From Planctomycetota bacterium (GTDB taxonomy: Bacteria > Planctomycetota > UBA1135 > GCA-002686595): a DNA stretch of 64,000 bases. Each line of letters opens with the position of its first letter. Position 1 is the first letter of the stretch. Positions 8,250 to 17,670 of this stretch are shown here, piece after piece. A model generated the notes under the pieces. That model saw only the letters and a program-made list of their open reading frames with translations, did not search any database and was not told the DNA's origin. The stretch lies in assembly GCA_020638855.1 (NCBI GenBank), contig JACKHT010000002.1:186001-250000 (forward strand). Reading direction: 5' to 3'. Made by a program: the position numbers and the translations under genes.

Positions 8250-9719
8250 CTATTTTCGCCGCTCAAGGTACTCCATTAGCAGTCGAGTTCCAATCCCGGT
8301 ACCCAAGCTACCCCCGGCCCAGTCCCGGGAGCTGGTCCCCCAGGCGGTTCCGGCGATGTCCAGATGGCACCATTCCTGGCCCTCTTCGACAAAGTACGAC
8401 AGGAAGGCCGCCCCTTGGGTCGAACCGGCACCCAGGGTGCCCGGGCCGATGTTCTTGAGGTCGGCCACTTCCCCGCGCATGGCTTCCTTGTGCACGGGCA
8501 ACAGCGGCAGGGGCCAGCACAGCTCCCCTACCCGCTGGCCAGCGTCTTGCAGGGCATCGCGCAGGCCGTCGTTGCTGGGGAAGATCCCGGTCAGCTCGTG
8601 GCCCAGGGCGACGATGACCGCCCCGGTCAGGGTGGCCAGGTCAAACAGGGTGTCGGGCTTGGTCTTGGTTTGGGCATAGGTCAAGCAGTCGGCCAGCACC
8701 AAGCGGCCTTCGGCGTCGGTGTTCTGGATCTCTACCGAAGTGCCGTTCATGCCCACGTGGATGTCCCCCGGCTTGGTGGCTTCGCCATTGATCACGTTTT
8801 CCGTGCAGCCCACGATGCCGTGGACTTCGAAGGGTACAGCCACATCCGCCAGGGCGTGGAACAGCCCCAGGACCGCTGCGCCGCCCGACATGTCGTAGCG
8901 CATCTCCTCCATCTTGGCGGCGGGCTTGATCGAAACGCCGCCCGCGTCGAAGGTCAGGCCCTTGCCGACCACGGTGATCTTGCCCTTGGACTTGCCCTTG
9001 GGCTTGTAGGTCAGGTGGACCAACTTGGCCGGCTGCTCGGATCCCTGGGACACCGACAGCAACAGCCCCATGCCCATCTTCTTCATGGCCGCTTCGTCGA
9101 ACACCTTGCAGGTGATCTGCGCGCTGCGGGTCGCGAGGCCCTTGGCCTTGTTGGCCATGATGGTGGGCGTGAGTTGGTTGCCCGCGGCGTTTTGCAGATC
9201 GCGAGTGAAGTTGCAGGCCTCCGCCAAAGCCAAGCCCTTCTTGGCACCTTGGGCAAAGGCGCTGCCTTCGGCCCACAGGGAGACCTGCTTGAGCTCGGGG
9301 TCGGTCGACTTGGCCTTGGCGCCCCGATAGGCGTAAGCCCCGAGCACGATGCCTTCGGCCAGATCGCGGCCGACTTCGGTCTCGCCACCGGCCAATTCGG
9401 TGAGCTGGGGCGCCACCCAGAAACCGGCTTGCTCCACCTGGGCCGCCTTTGCCGCCCGCACCCCGACGGCCGCGGCGCGACGCAGACCTTCCGAGTCGAG
9501 CGCATCCGCTTCCCCGAGCCCCACGAGCAGGACCCGCGGCCATTGGGTGTCGCCGGTAAAGGTTTCTTGGGTCGCGCGCGCCTTGCCCGAGAAGCCCTCG
9601 AGGAAGCCCTTGGGCAAAGCCAATCCGGCGGGTGCGTGGGCCGGCTTGCCTTGGGTCGCGAAGAGCACCAAGTAGGGGGATTTCTTGGCCAGCTTGGCCT
9701 GGGCAATGGTCAGTTTCAT
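8250..9719 (-). CDS. pepA: Leucyl aminopeptidase (M17)
   Basis: 489 residues from ATG 9719. It removes N-terminal residues from peptides in the cytoplasm using two metal ions. The catalytic C-terminal half shows VVGKGLTFDAGGVSIKP with metal-binding Lys and Asp, the MSGGAAVLG segment with Asp just before it, and the signature NTDAEGRLVLAD. The N-terminal domain is the usual variable macro-like domain. The longer upstream reading (to 9845) would run into the downstream end of the ETF-QO gene and is not supported. The gene is 77 bases downstream of that gene on the same strand. Confidence 0.93.
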   Translation of the reverse strand: MKLTIAQAKLAKKSPYLVLFATQGKPAHAPAGLALPKGFLEGFSGKARATQETFTGDTQWPRVLLVGLGEADALDSEGLRRAAAVGVRAAKAAQVEQAGFWVAPQLTELAGGETEVGRDLAEGIVLGAYAYRGAKAKSTDPELKQVSLWAEGSAFAQGAKKGLALAEACNFTRDLQNAAGNQLTPTIMANKAKGLATRSAQITCKVFDEAAMKKMGMGLLLSVSQGSEQPAKLVHLTYKPKGKSKGKITVVGKGLTFDAGGVSIKPAAKMEEMRYDMSGGAAVLGLFHALADVAVPFEVHGIVGCTENVINGEATKPGDIHVGMNGTSVEIQNTDAEGRLVLADCLTYAQTKTKPDTLFDLATLTGAVIVALGHELTGIFPSNDGLRDALQDAGQRVGELCWPLPLLPVHKEAMRGEVADLKNIGPGTLGAGSTQGAAFLSYFVEEGQEWCHLDIAGTAWGTSSRDWAGGSLGTGIGTRLLMEYLERRK

Positions 9720-9796
9720 GGGAGCGGATTCAGGGGCAGGAAAGGCAGAGATAGGAGCGATGGGTCTACGGTTGGTGGTGGTTCCTTCGTCGCGGA

Positions 9797-11479
9797 TCAC
9801 ATGTCCACGTACTTGGGTCCACCACCACCTTCGGGGACCACCCACTCGATGTTTTCGTACGGGTCGGCGATATCACAAGTCTTGCAGTGCACACAATTCG
9901 AGGCGTTGATCACCACCTCGGTGCTGCCCTTGGGCCACTCGTACACGGCGGCCGGGCAGAAGTGCTGGCAGGGGTTGCCGTACTCTTGGGTGCAGCGTTC
10001 GACGCAGATCTTGGGGTCGTTGACCAGGAGGTGCGCGGGCTGGTCCTCTTCGTGCACGGCGCCCGAGTAGTAGACATCGGTCAGCTTGTCGAGGCTGTCG
10101 CTGTCGTTGAACTTGGGCAATTGGAAGGTGGATTCGGCCAAGGGGCGCGTGGTTTCGTGGTCCTTGTGCCCGTCGCGCCGGGCGACAAGGCCGCGGCCTC
10201 CAGTCACCATCGCCACACCGAAGTCCAACATGCCGCGGAACATGCCCTTGGCGAAGGCCTGGCGATAGTTGCGCACCTTCCACAGTTCTTCCTTGGCCCA
10301 GGACGCTTCAAACAGTTCGCCGTAGCGCGCCAAGCTCGCTTCCGAGGTGTCGCCCTTCTCGAGCGCGGTCGCGATGGCTTCGGCGGCCAGCATGCCCGAC
10401 TTGATCGCCAAATGGATGCCCTTGAGCGTGGCGATGTTCAGGAAGCCCGCGCTGTCGCCCACCATGCAAAACCCATTGCCGTAGAGCTTGGGCATCGAGA
10501 AGTAGCCGCCTTCGGGAACGGTTTTGGCGCCGTACTTGAGCACCTTGCCGCCTTCCAAGAGCGGTCGAATGCGCGCATGCTGCTTCCATTGGACGAACAG
10601 TCCGTGCGGATCGAGCGAGGCGTCCTTGTGGTCGAGCCCCACGACGAAGCCCAACGCCAGCTTGTCCTCGGCGATGCCGTAGATGAACGAGCCGCCATAG
10701 GCATCGCGCTTCAAGGGATAGGCGCCAGTGTGCATCACCTTGCCAAACCATTCCTTGCCGATCTTGGGGTCGACTTGCCAGATCTCTTTGATGCCCGTGC
10801 CGTAGGTTTGCGGGTTGCGGCCCGCGCTCAGGCCGAGTTTGCGGTCGAGGTTCTTGGCTAGGTTGCCGCGCGTTCCTTCGGCGAACACCGTCACCTCGGC
10901 GCTGATGCGCATACCCGGCTCGAAGGTACCCTTCGCGCTGCCGTCCTTGGCGATGCCGCTGTCGCGGGTGACCACGCCCTGCACGCGACCGGTGGCCTCG
11001 TCGAGCTGGATGTCCGCCGCAGGGAAGCCCGCGTAGAGTTCGATGCCCGCTTCCTCGGCTTGCGCGGCCATCCACTTGACCACGTGGTTCAGGCTGACGA
11101 TGTAGTTGCCGTGGTTGCGCAACTGGGGCGGACACAGCATGCCCTTGAGCGCCGTGGAGCCGCCGCCCGGCTTGAGCATTTCCGCCCAGTCCTCGCGCAC
11201 TTCGCTTTGGATCGGAAACCCGCGCTCCTTCCAATCGGGGAACAGCTCCTCGATGCCCTTGGGGTTCATCACCGCGCCGGAAAGCGTGTGGTGACCCACT
11301 TCCTCGGCTTTGTCGATCACTAGGATCGTCTTGTCCTCGATGCCCTTGGCTTTGAGCAAGCGATCCAAGTGGATCGCGCAGGCCAAACTTGCCGGACCCG
11401 CGCCCACCAGGAGCACGTCGACGGGCAGTTCTTCACGCTCCACATCGGTCAGGTTCAGGGAGGTTAGGCGGGGCTGCAT
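9797..11479 (-). CDS. Electron-transfer flavoprotein:ubiquinone oxidoreductase
   Basis: 560 residues starting at ATG 11479. It passes electrons from reduced ETF to the membrane quinone pool. The N-terminal FAD-binding motif VDVLLVGAGPASLACAIHL, GHHTLSGAVMNP, the central YGTGIKEIW and DSAGFLNIATLKGIHLAIKSG (FAD and membrane contacts, quoted in part as GDSAGFLN) are present. The C-terminal [4Fe-4S] domain has C-x-x-E-R-C-TQEYGNPC-x-x-F-C followed by CVHCKTC. No ETF genes are adjacent. A co-occurrence with fatty-acid or amino-acid oxidation is expected from the family. Confidence 0.93.
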   Translation of the reverse strand: MQPRLTSLNLTDVEREELPVDVLLVGAGPASLACAIHLDRLLKAKGIEDKTILVIDKAEEVGHHTLSGAVMNPKGIEELFPDWKERGFPIQSEVREDWAEMLKPGGGSTALKGMLCPPQLRNHGNYIVSLNHVVKWMAAQAEEAGIELYAGFPAADIQLDEATGRVQGVVTRDSGIAKDGSAKGTFEPGMRISAEVTVFAEGTRGNLAKNLDRKLGLSAGRNPQTYGTGIKEIWQVDPKIGKEWFGKVMHTGAYPLKRDAYGGSFIYGIAEDKLALGFVVGLDHKDASLDPHGLFVQWKQHARIRPLLEGGKVLKYGAKTVPEGGYFSMPKLYGNGFCMVGDSAGFLNIATLKGIHLAIKSGMLAAEAIATALEKGDTSEASLARYGELFEASWAKEELWKVRNYRQAFAKGMFRGMLDFGVAMVTGGRGLVARRDGHKDHETTRPLAESTFQLPKFNDSDSLDKLTDVYYSGAVHEEDQPAHLLVNDPKICVERCTQEYGNPCQHFCPAAVYEWPKGSTEVVINASNCVHCKTCDIADPYENIEWVVPEGGGGPKYVDM

Positions 11480-11681
11480 GGGCACGTTGGGCGCGGGAAA
11501 CACCGTTCGGGAAGGGGAAGCGACGCGGTGGGAGCGAAGGATGGTACCGGGGCCCAGAGGAGGGCGCAAACGCAGTCAAGCGAATGCTTCGGGTGCACCT
11601 CCCCCCGGCCCGCTGCTGGCGCTACGAGCGCCCTGAAACACGCATCACGGGTCCCCTGCCGGGCCTCCTCGGCGCCGGTCG

Positions 11682-12386
11682 CTAGTGGGCGTGGTGCGAG
11701 CAGCCTTCGACCCAGGCCTCCCCGTCGGCGTAGACCTCTTTCTTCCAAATGGGCAGGCGTTCCTTGAGCGTGTCGATCAGGAAGCGGCAGGCGGCAAACG
11801 CCGTATCCCGATGGGGTGTCGCCACCGCGATCACCACCGAGGTCTGCCCCACCAACACCCGGCCTTGGCTGTGCACGCACAGCATGCGTAGCGGCCCGCG
11901 GGCTTCGGGCCCAAAACGTGCCCGACAAGCTTCGAAGATGCGGTCCATCTCGGGCCCCGCCATGGCTTCAAAGATCTCGTAGTCGAGGTACCGCACATCC
12001 TGGCGCCCGCGGCTCGAACGCCGCGTCAATCCGCGGAAGGTCGCCAAACCGCCGCAGGCGTCGTCGATCAGGACTTCCTCCAGCCCCGACGCGTCGATGC
12101 CACCGCTCACCATGCGGAAGACGCCTCGCTCGTAGTCGGATTCGCCTCCGGACACGGGCGGAAGCAGCGCGACTTCGTCACTGGCCAAGAGCACTCGGTC
12201 CTCGCGCACGTACTCGGTGCCCACGACCCCTGCCACCGAACTCAAGTCGCCCAGCTCGGGAAAGGCTTGCCCCAAACGCAGCTTGAGCTCGGCCACAGTG
12301 ATGCCGTCGGGCAGGTCGTCGAGGCTGACCTCGTGCGTACCTGCCCGCTCGCGCAACACCGCGAACAGTCGAATGCAAAGCTTCAT
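11682..12386 (-). CDS. MoaD-MoaE fusion, molybdopterin synthase
   Basis: 234 residues joining both subunits of molybdopterin synthase. Residues 1-81 are a MoaD (ubiquitin-like) domain ending LLPPVSGG, and the rest is MoaE, with FRGLTRRSS, HRDTAFAACRFLIDTLKE and the catalytic Lys pair in WKKEVYADGEAWVEG. MoaE uses MoaD thiocarboxylate to convert cyclic pyranopterin monophosphate to molybdopterin. The MoaD Gly-Gly is followed directly by ESDYERG, so it is not a free C-terminus and thiocarboxylation would need cleavage after Gly81, as reported for mycobacterial MoaX. No other moa gene is in the window. It follows ssb on the same strand. Confidence 0.92.
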   Translation of the reverse strand: MKLCIRLFAVLRERAGTHEVSLDDLPDGITVAELKLRLGQAFPELGDLSSVAGVVGTEYVREDRVLLASDEVALLPPVSGGESDYERGVFRMVSGGIDASGLEEVLIDDACGGLATFRGLTRRSSRGRQDVRYLDYEIFEAMAGPEMDRIFEACRARFGPEARGPLRMLCVHSQGRVLVGQTSVVIAVATPHRDTAFAACRFLIDTLKERLPIWKKEVYADGEAWVEGCSHHAH

Positions 12387-12403
12387 GATCGAGACGCCCG
12401 GCT

Positions 12404-12420
12404 GGACCCCGGCGGGGTCC
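12404..12420 (-). terminator. Small hairpin at the ssb stop codon
   Basis: A perfect 7-bp stem (GGACCCC / GGGGTCC) with a 3-base loop begins at the first base past or within the ssb stop and precedes moaDE. There is no T-run, so it could attenuate or protect rather than terminate. Confidence 0.4.
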
Positions 12421-12890
12421 TAGAAAGGCGTATCGTCGACTCCCAGGAAGTCGCCCGCGCCGCCGCCGTAGTCGCCGTAGCCCGCCTGCTGCGAGGGCTC
12501 GGACTCGTAGCCACCACCCGACGAAGAACGACCGCCGCCCGCGGAGCCCGAGGAGCCTTGTCCCACGAATTCCCAGTTGTCCGCGACCACGTACAGCTTG
12601 CTGCGCTTCTGGCCCGTGGCCTTGTCATCCCAGGTGTCGAGCTCCAAGCGCCCTTCGAAGAACGCCGACGCGCCCTTCTTGTGGAACTTGTCGAAGGCCT
12701 CGGCCCGCTTGCCAAAGATGGTCACGTCCACGAAGGTGGGCTTCTCGATCCACTCTTGGGTCTGGGCATCCTTGTAGCGGCGGTTGACGGCCACCCCCAC
12801 CTTGCACACCGCCATGTTGCTTTGGGTGTACTTGAGTTCGGGATCGCGGGTCAGGTTGCCCATCAGGATGACTTTGTTGAACGAGGCCAT
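12420..12890 (-). CDS. ssb: Single-stranded DNA-binding protein
   Basis: 156 residues from ATG 12890. The OB fold covers about 1-110 (NKVILMGNLTRDPELKYT, FVDVTIFGKRAEAFDKF cut as FVDVTIFGKRAE). A Gly/Ser/Tyr-rich disordered linker follows, then the conserved acidic tip VDDTPF that recruits replication and repair partners. A GGAAA element lies about 8-12 bases before the start. A longer upstream frame exists to 13505 but its sequence is not protein-like. Confidence 0.93.
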   Translation of the reverse strand: MASFNKVILMGNLTRDPELKYTQSNMAVCKVGVAVNRRYKDAQTQEWIEKPTFVDVTIFGKRAEAFDKFHKKGASAFFEGRLELDTWDDKATGQKRSKLYVVADNWEFVGQGSSGSAGGGRSSSGGGYESEPSQQAGYGDYGGGAGDFLGVDDTPF

Positions 12891-13158
12891 GATCGTAGTT
12901 TCCGGGCAGCCCGCCCGGCAGTGGGGTTGTGTGGGGTTGGAGATTCTGGGGTCGGGGGCGTCGCTTCGGTGCCCGTGCTCCGATCCGCCCCCATCCAGGG
13001 GGGTCAGTATAGCGGCCCGGACCGCCACGACACACCCGCCCGTCCCACACTTGGGGCCCGCCCCCCCAAACGGCCCTCGGCACGGGCTTCCATTGCAACC
13101 CACTGCCGGCCTCCCTAGCATGGATCGAGCGATCCAGCGCGTTTCCTGCGCCCCCATC

Positions 13159-13542
13159 ATGGCATCTCCCCAGTCCACTCCGCCCTCCTCGGGCTCCCCC
13201 TCCGGCCGCAATCGGCGGCGCCACGAGCGCGCCCGGGCCGAATGGCCCATCCGCATCCATCTCACCGATGGGGAGTGCGAAGCCAAGATTCGCGACATCA
13301 GCCGCGGCGGGCTGTGCTTCTTCCTCGATCGCCCGATCGAGGAAATGACGCTTTTGGAAGTGGCCTTCGAGCTCCCCGGCGCGCCCCAGCGCATCCTGCG
13401 CGGACAAGGCGCGGTGGTGCGCTGCGAACGGATCAGCGCCCGGCTCGAACACTTCGAAATCGCCGTGTTCTTGACCGAGATGGCCCAAGCCGACCGCGAA
13501 GCCATCGCCCAATACGTCGAACACTGGCAGTCCGAGGCCTAA
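13159..13542 (+). CDS. PilZ-domain protein
   Basis: 127 residues if ATG 13159 is used; an upstream ATG at 13120 overlaps a TAGCAT -10-like sequence and is less likely. The PilZ core is visible: RRRHERARAEWPI contains the RxxxR c-di-GMP motif, and RDISRGGLCFFL is the (D/N)xSxxG-type motif. The gene probably codes for a small cytoplasmic c-di-GMP effector. No partner domain is attached. It converges on prmC with an 18-base gap. Confidence 0.8.
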   Translation: MASPQSTPPSSGSPSGRNRRRHERARAEWPIRIHLTDGECEAKIRDISRGGLCFFLDRPIEEMTLLEVAFELPGAPQRILRGQGAVVRCERISARLEHFEIAVFLTEMAQADREAIAQYVEHWQSEA

Positions 13543-13560
13543 CGCGCCCGCGTCGCCCAG

Positions 13561-14523
13561 CTAGGAGGCGCTAGCCGGTTTCCAGGCGCTCGCCAAACGC
13601 TCGATGCGCGACAAATCGCGTACCAGCTCGCCTTCCAGGCCACTTTGGCGCAGCAGGCCGAGGACTCGCGGGGATTGGTCGTAGCCCAACTCGACGATCA
13701 TGCGCCCCAAGGGGGCCATCCATTGCGACCACCCCTCGAGCAGCCGACGCAGGAACGCGTCCGGATCCCCGTCGGGAGCAAACAGCGCTTCGTGGGGCTC
13801 GTGGTCGCGCACTTCGGGGGCCAAGCTTGGCAAGTCCGCGCGTCGCACATAGGGCGGGTTGGACACCACCAGGTCGAAGGGGCCTTCGCGGCGTGCCACT
13901 TCGAAGCCATCCCCCAAGTGCCAGGCCACTTGGGCGGCGTGGCGTTCGCCGTTGCGACGGGCCCAAGCCAGCGCATCCGCGCTCAACTCGGCGGCCACCA
14001 CGGTGGCCTTGGGCCATTCCAGCGCCAAGCTGATCGCCAGGGCTCCGCTGCCGGTGCCCAAGTCCAAAATCCGCGCATCGACGGGTACAAGCCCCTGGCG
14101 CATCCAGTCCTTGGCCAGATCCACGATGCCTTCGGTTTCGGGCCGCGGGATCAAACAGCCGGGGCCCACGCAAAACGGCCGACCGTAGAACTCGCGTTCC
14201 CCGGTGATGTAGGCCACCGGCTCGCGCCTGGCGCGCCGCACCAGCGCATCGCGGGCGCGGTCGATCTCGGCGGGCTCGACCGGCCGGTCAAGCTGTAGCA
14301 ACATCCCCAGCCGCGGCAGGCCCAAGGCATGGGCCACCAGCAAATCGGCTTCCAGGCGCGCCTCGGGCAATTCCTTGCGCTCGAGAAAGGCGCGCGCCAT
14401 AGCCTGCATTTCGCGCACGGTTGCGGGCGCGGGCGGCACCGCTGCGCCGCTCCCCGCCGGGCTCGCCGCCCCAGTCGGGGTGCGCTCCGGGCGGGGAGTC
14501 GGGGGTTGGGGGTCGCTGTTCAA
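13561..14523 (-). CDS. prmC: Release-factor glutamine methyltransferase
   Basis: 320 residues. It methylates the Gln of the GGQ motif in release factors using SAM. The N-terminal helical domain (about 35-120) is followed by the Rossmann methyltransferase with ILDLGTGSGALAI and the catalytic NPPY motif in VSNPPYVRR. About 35 N-terminal residues are Pro/Ala-rich and outside the family, so the start may lie further in. It belongs to the rpmE-prfA-x-prmC group; one membrane-protein gene sits between prfA and prmC, 3 bases upstream of this gene. Confidence 0.92.
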   Translation of the reverse strand: MNSDPQPPTPRPERTPTGAASPAGSGAAVPPAPATVREMQAMARAFLERKELPEARLEADLLVAHALGLPRLGMLLQLDRPVEPAEIDRARDALVRRARREPVAYITGEREFYGRPFCVGPGCLIPRPETEGIVDLAKDWMRQGLVPVDARILDLGTGSGALAISLALEWPKATVVAAELSADALAWARRNGERHAAQVAWHLGDGFEVARREGPFDLVVSNPPYVRRADLPSLAPEVRDHEPHEALFAPDGDPDAFLRRLLEGWSQWMAPLGRMIVELGYDQSPRVLGLLRQSGLEGELVRDLSRIERLASAWKPASAS

Positions 14524-14526
14524 CGG

Positions 14527-15330
14527 CTACGAGCGGTTGCTCTTCCGCTTGCCCGCCCTTTCGGCCATGCGGTGTTCGCGCATCGCAGCCTTCTTCAACT
14601 CCCCCTGCACCTTGGCTTCCTTGAAGGACATGTACATGGTGTAGATGGCCAGGCCACCGCCGGCGGCCACGATGATGCCACCCGCCAGGGCGATCACGCC
14701 CAGCATTTTGGAGGGGTTGCTGAATGCGGAGAACGACCCAAGCAGGTTCAAGATACCCGCGAGGCCCGGACCGATCATCAACAGCGGGAACATCGGGTTG
14801 AACTTGCCCCCGTGCTCGTATTCGAAAATGTGCGCGATCGAGTACAGCGCCAGCATCAGCGTCATGACCTCGGCCACCGCGCCAAACTTGAAGTACTCCT
14901 TGGTGACGCCGGCCGTGGTTTCCACGTACACGCCTGGCGACAGGAAGACGAAGACCAGTGCCCCGATCCAGAGCAACAGAGCCACCCCAAGACCGGCCAT
15001 CGAGTGGACCTTGGCCAGCCCTGCGAGCACGCTCTTGGGCTTGGTGCCCGCGCGCACTTGGACGCATTCGTACAACACCCAACCGCCCAATAGGACCAGT
15101 GCCTTGGCGATGATCAACGTCTTCCAGTCGAAGGCTTGGGTGAGGTCCCCCACTTCGTGCTTGGCGTTGGCCGCGTACATCAAGCCGCTGAAGAAGGGCA
15201 GGAGCGCCCCGGCCAAGAGGATGTAAGAGGCCTTGCGCAACATCAGCGGGGCCGTTTCCAGTTCGCGCTTGGCGCTGTCCTGTTGGCGGCTACGCGGCGC
15301 AGTCTCGGGCTTGGTTTCTTCGTCACTCAT
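14527..15330 (-). CDS. Six-helix membrane protein between prfA and prmC
   Basis: 267 residues. A charged N-terminus of about 30 residues precedes about six hydrophobic helices (roughly 33-54, 70-88, 105-132, 148-166, 178-200, 208-236), then a basic tail ending RAGKRKSNRS. Three bases separate it from prmC, so the two are probably co-expressed. I recognise no family or catalytic motif. Confidence 0.75.
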   Translation of the reverse strand: MSDEETKPETAPRSRQQDSAKRELETAPLMLRKASYILLAGALLPFFSGLMYAANAKHEVGDLTQAFDWKTLIIAKALVLLGGWVLYECVQVRAGTKPKSVLAGLAKVHSMAGLGVALLLWIGALVFVFLSPGVYVETTAGVTKEYFKFGAVAEVMTLMLALYSIAHIFEYEHGGKFNPMFPLLMIGPGLAGILNLLGSFSAFSNPSKMLGVIALAGGIIVAAGGGLAIYTMYMSFKEAKVQGELKKAAMREHRMAERAGKRKSNRS

Positions 15331-15507
15331 GGGATTTCGGGGATGGGAGGGTGCCTCCCCTCCGGTGCAAACGGCAGTCCACTCCCGAGCCAGCGGGGGT
15401 GCAGGACCGGAGGATAGTGCCTTGGGGCGCAGCAGTTTACCAAAGCCCGGCCGAAAAACCCTCCCCCTTGCCCGTGCGAGGGGCAGGCTGCGCCCGGCCT
15501 GGGCCCC

Positions 15508-16599
15508 TTACAGGTCCTTGAGCCGGTTCTCGCGCTCGAGCAGATTCAATTGCTCGATCAGCCCGTCGAGGCGCCCCGCGATGATCTGTTCCAAGCTGAA
15601 GTTCTTTTGATCCGAACCTTCGAGGCGGTGATCCGTTACCCGGTTTTGAGGCCAGTTGTAGGTCCGCACCTTGCCGCTGCGATCCCCCGTTCCCACCAGC
15701 GAGCGGCGGGCCGCCGAACGTTCGGCATGGATCCGGTCGCGCTCGGCCTCGTACAGCCGCGAACGCAGGATCCGCATGGCCTTGGCCTTGTTCTTGTGCT
15801 GGGACTTTTCGTCCTGGCAGACCACGACCGTGTCCGTGGGCAAGTGCGTGATGCGCACCGCCGAACTGGTCTTGTTGACGGATTGACCGCCCGGACCTGA
15901 CGAGCGCATGGTGTCGATGCGCAGGTCGTTGTCGTGGATTTCCACGTCGGCCTCTTCGGCTTCGGGTAGAACCGCCACCGTCGCGGCGGAGGTGTGCACG
16001 CGGCCTTTGGTTTCCGTCGAAGGAACCCGCTGTACGCGGTGCACGCCCGATTCGAAGCGCAACAGGCTCCAGGTGCCCTCACCTTCGACGGCGAACGACA
16101 GGTCCTTGTAACCCCCGACTTCGGATTCGGACTCCGAGAGCATCTCCACCTTCCAGTGGTGGTTTTCGAAGTAGCGCATGTACATGCGCCACAGGTCCGC
16201 GACGAACAGCGTGGCCTCGTCCCCGCCGGTCCCCGCGCGCATTTCGAAGATGACCTTGGTGCGATCGTCCTCCGCGTCACGGATCAGCGCGGACTTGACT
16301 TCTTCGTCGAGTTCGCTTTCCTCACGCTCGGCATCGGCCAACTCCTCCTCGGCGAGTTCGGCCATCTCAGGATCGCCCGAAGCCAACAGCTCGCTCGCTT
16401 CGGCCCGGCGCTGGATCAAACCCTGCACCCGGTCGAAGAGCTCCTTGCTTTGCTCCAAACTGCCGCGCTCGCGCAGCAATTGCGTGAAGCGTTTGGCATC
16501 ACCGGCAACCGCCGGGTCAGCCAATTGTTCGGTCAGCTCCGCGTGCCGTCCGGCGCGTTCGGTGAGCTTTTGAATGAGTGCGGGGTGAAGGCTTGCCAC
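15508..16599 (-). CDS. prfA: Peptide chain release factor 1
   Basis: 363 residues. It terminates translation at UAA and UAG. The GGQ catalytic loop is in [17 protein letters not shown]. The stop-recognition loop follows the RF1 pattern [22 protein letters not shown], quoted as RVPSTETKG; the tripeptide is Pro-Ser-Thr where Pro-Ala-Thr is usual, still of PxT type and unlike the SPF of RF2. It lies downstream of rpmE on the same strand with a hairpin between them, a common bacterial order. Confidence 0.95.
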   Translation of the reverse strand: MASLHPALIQKLTERAGRHAELTEQLADPAVAGDAKRFTQLLRERGSLEQSKELFDRVQGLIQRRAEASELLASGDPEMAELAEEELADAEREESELDEEVKSALIRDAEDDRTKVIFEMRAGTGGDEATLFVADLWRMYMRYFENHHWKVEMLSESESEVGGYKDLSFAVEGEGTWSLLRFESGVHRVQRVPSTETKGRVHTSAATVAVLPEAEEADVEIHDNDLRIDTMRSSGPGGQSVNKTSSAVRITHLPTDTVVVCQDEKSQHKNKAKAMRILRSRLYEAERDRIHAERSAARRSLVGTGDRSGKVRTYNWPQNRVTDHRLEGSDQKNFSLEQIIAGRLDGLIEQLNLLERENRLKDL

Positions 16600-16638
16600 G
16601 GATTCCTAAGCGGGAATGTTCCGATGGAAGGGAGCTGT

Positions 16639-16662
16639 GCCCCCTGGGAAATCCAAGGGGGC
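16639..16662 (-). terminator. Hairpin between rpmE and prfA
   Basis: The arms GCCCCCT and AGGGGGC plus an inner GG/CC pair, with one mismatch, enclose an ATTT loop. It lies 12 bases past the rpmE stop. There is no clear T-run; it could reduce read-through into prfA. Confidence 0.5.
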
Positions 16663-16674
16663 TCGAAGCCGCCC

Positions 16675-16881
16675 TTACGCCTTCTTCTTGCCGTACTTCT
16701 TGAGGAAACGATCCACACGACCGGCCGCATCGACGAGCTTCTGCTTGCCGGTGAAGAACGGGTGGCACGCGTTGCAAATTTCGATCTTCAGTTCGGAGAC
16801 CGTTGCTTTCGTGGTGAATTCGCTGCCGCAGCCGCAGTGGACGCGGCATTCGACGTACTTGGGGTGGATGTCGGTTTTCAT
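16675..16881 (-). CDS. rpmE: Ribosomal protein bL31
   Basis: 68 residues, the zinc-containing (C+) form: CGCG in the first half and [10 protein letters not shown] in the second give the four Cys-type ligands. An AAGG ribosome-binding sequence lies about 8 bases before ATG 16881. It is a large-subunit protein of the 70S central protuberance region. Confidence 0.96.
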   Translation of the reverse strand: MKTDIHPKYVECRVHCGCGSEFTTKATVSELKIEICNACHPFFTGKQKLVDAAGRVDRFLKKYGKKKA

Positions 16882-16956
16882 GGTAGTGCCTTGCTGTGGG
16901 GGCCATTTCTAAGGGCCAATCCCAGGCGAGTTGGGGAGAAGAGAATACGACCCGAA

Positions 16957-17562
16957 TCAGCCCAGAGCAAGCCCTGAACGCTCCAGGAGCGCAAAAACCC
17001 GTGCGACGGGAAGCCCCACCACGTTGTCGAATCCCCCACCCTCGAGCGCCTCCACGAAGGCATCGGCGGTCTCTTGGATGGCGTAACCCCCAGCCTTGTC
17101 GCGCCATTCGCCGCTGGCCACGTAGGCCCCCACCTCCGCCTCAGAAATCGGCCGCATATGCACCCAGGTGCACTCTTCGTCGAGGAAATGGGCCCCATCC
17201 TGGGTCCGAACCACGCAGATTCCGGTCACCACCCGGTGGCGGGTTCCCGACAACGAAGCGAGCATGCGCTGGGCATCGGCTGGATCGGTGGGTTTGCCCA
17301 GCAAAATGGGCGCCTCGTCGGATCCCAGGGCGACCACGGTGTCCGCCCCCAGCACCCAACGGGGCGGGAAAGCGGCCAAGTCCTTGGCGACCGCCAAAGC
17401 CTTGCGCAGGGCGAGCTCCCGGGCTGCCTCGACTGGACCAATCGGTCCCACTAGGTCTTCGTCCACGTGACTGGCGCGCACCTCGAAGGGCACCCCCACC
17501 TCGGTCAAGAGGTCAAATCGGCGCGGCGAAGCCGACGCGAGCACCAGGGGGGGCAAGTTCAT
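16957..17562 (-). CDS. maf: Maf-family nucleotide pyrophosphatase
   Basis: 201 residues. Maf proteins hydrolyse non-canonical or dTTP/UTP nucleotides and are linked to septum control. Motifs are LASASPRRFDLL (phosphate loop), GADTVVALG (catalytic Asp and metal) and DKAGGYAIQE. The dTTP/UTP-specific subclass usually has this DKAGAYAIQ-type motif. It follows the H1-tailed protein and precedes rpmE on the same strand. Confidence 0.93.
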   Translation of the reverse strand: MNLPPLVLASASPRRFDLLTEVGVPFEVRASHVDEDLVGPIGPVEAARELALRKALAVAKDLAAFPPRWVLGADTVVALGSDEAPILLGKPTDPADAQRMLASLSGTRHRVVTGICVVRTQDGAHFLDEECTWVHMRPISEAEVGAYVASGEWRDKAGGYAIQETADAFVEALEGGGFDNVVGLPVARVFALLERSGLALG

Positions 17563-17670
17563 GGCAAGGGTGGGCCGTCCGGGACCCCCAGCATAGCGTG
17601 GGTCAAAAGACCTGTCGCGTGCTGGCTCCGCCCCCGCTGGACCGTGGGTCGCCCGCGGGCTTCCCGGGGC

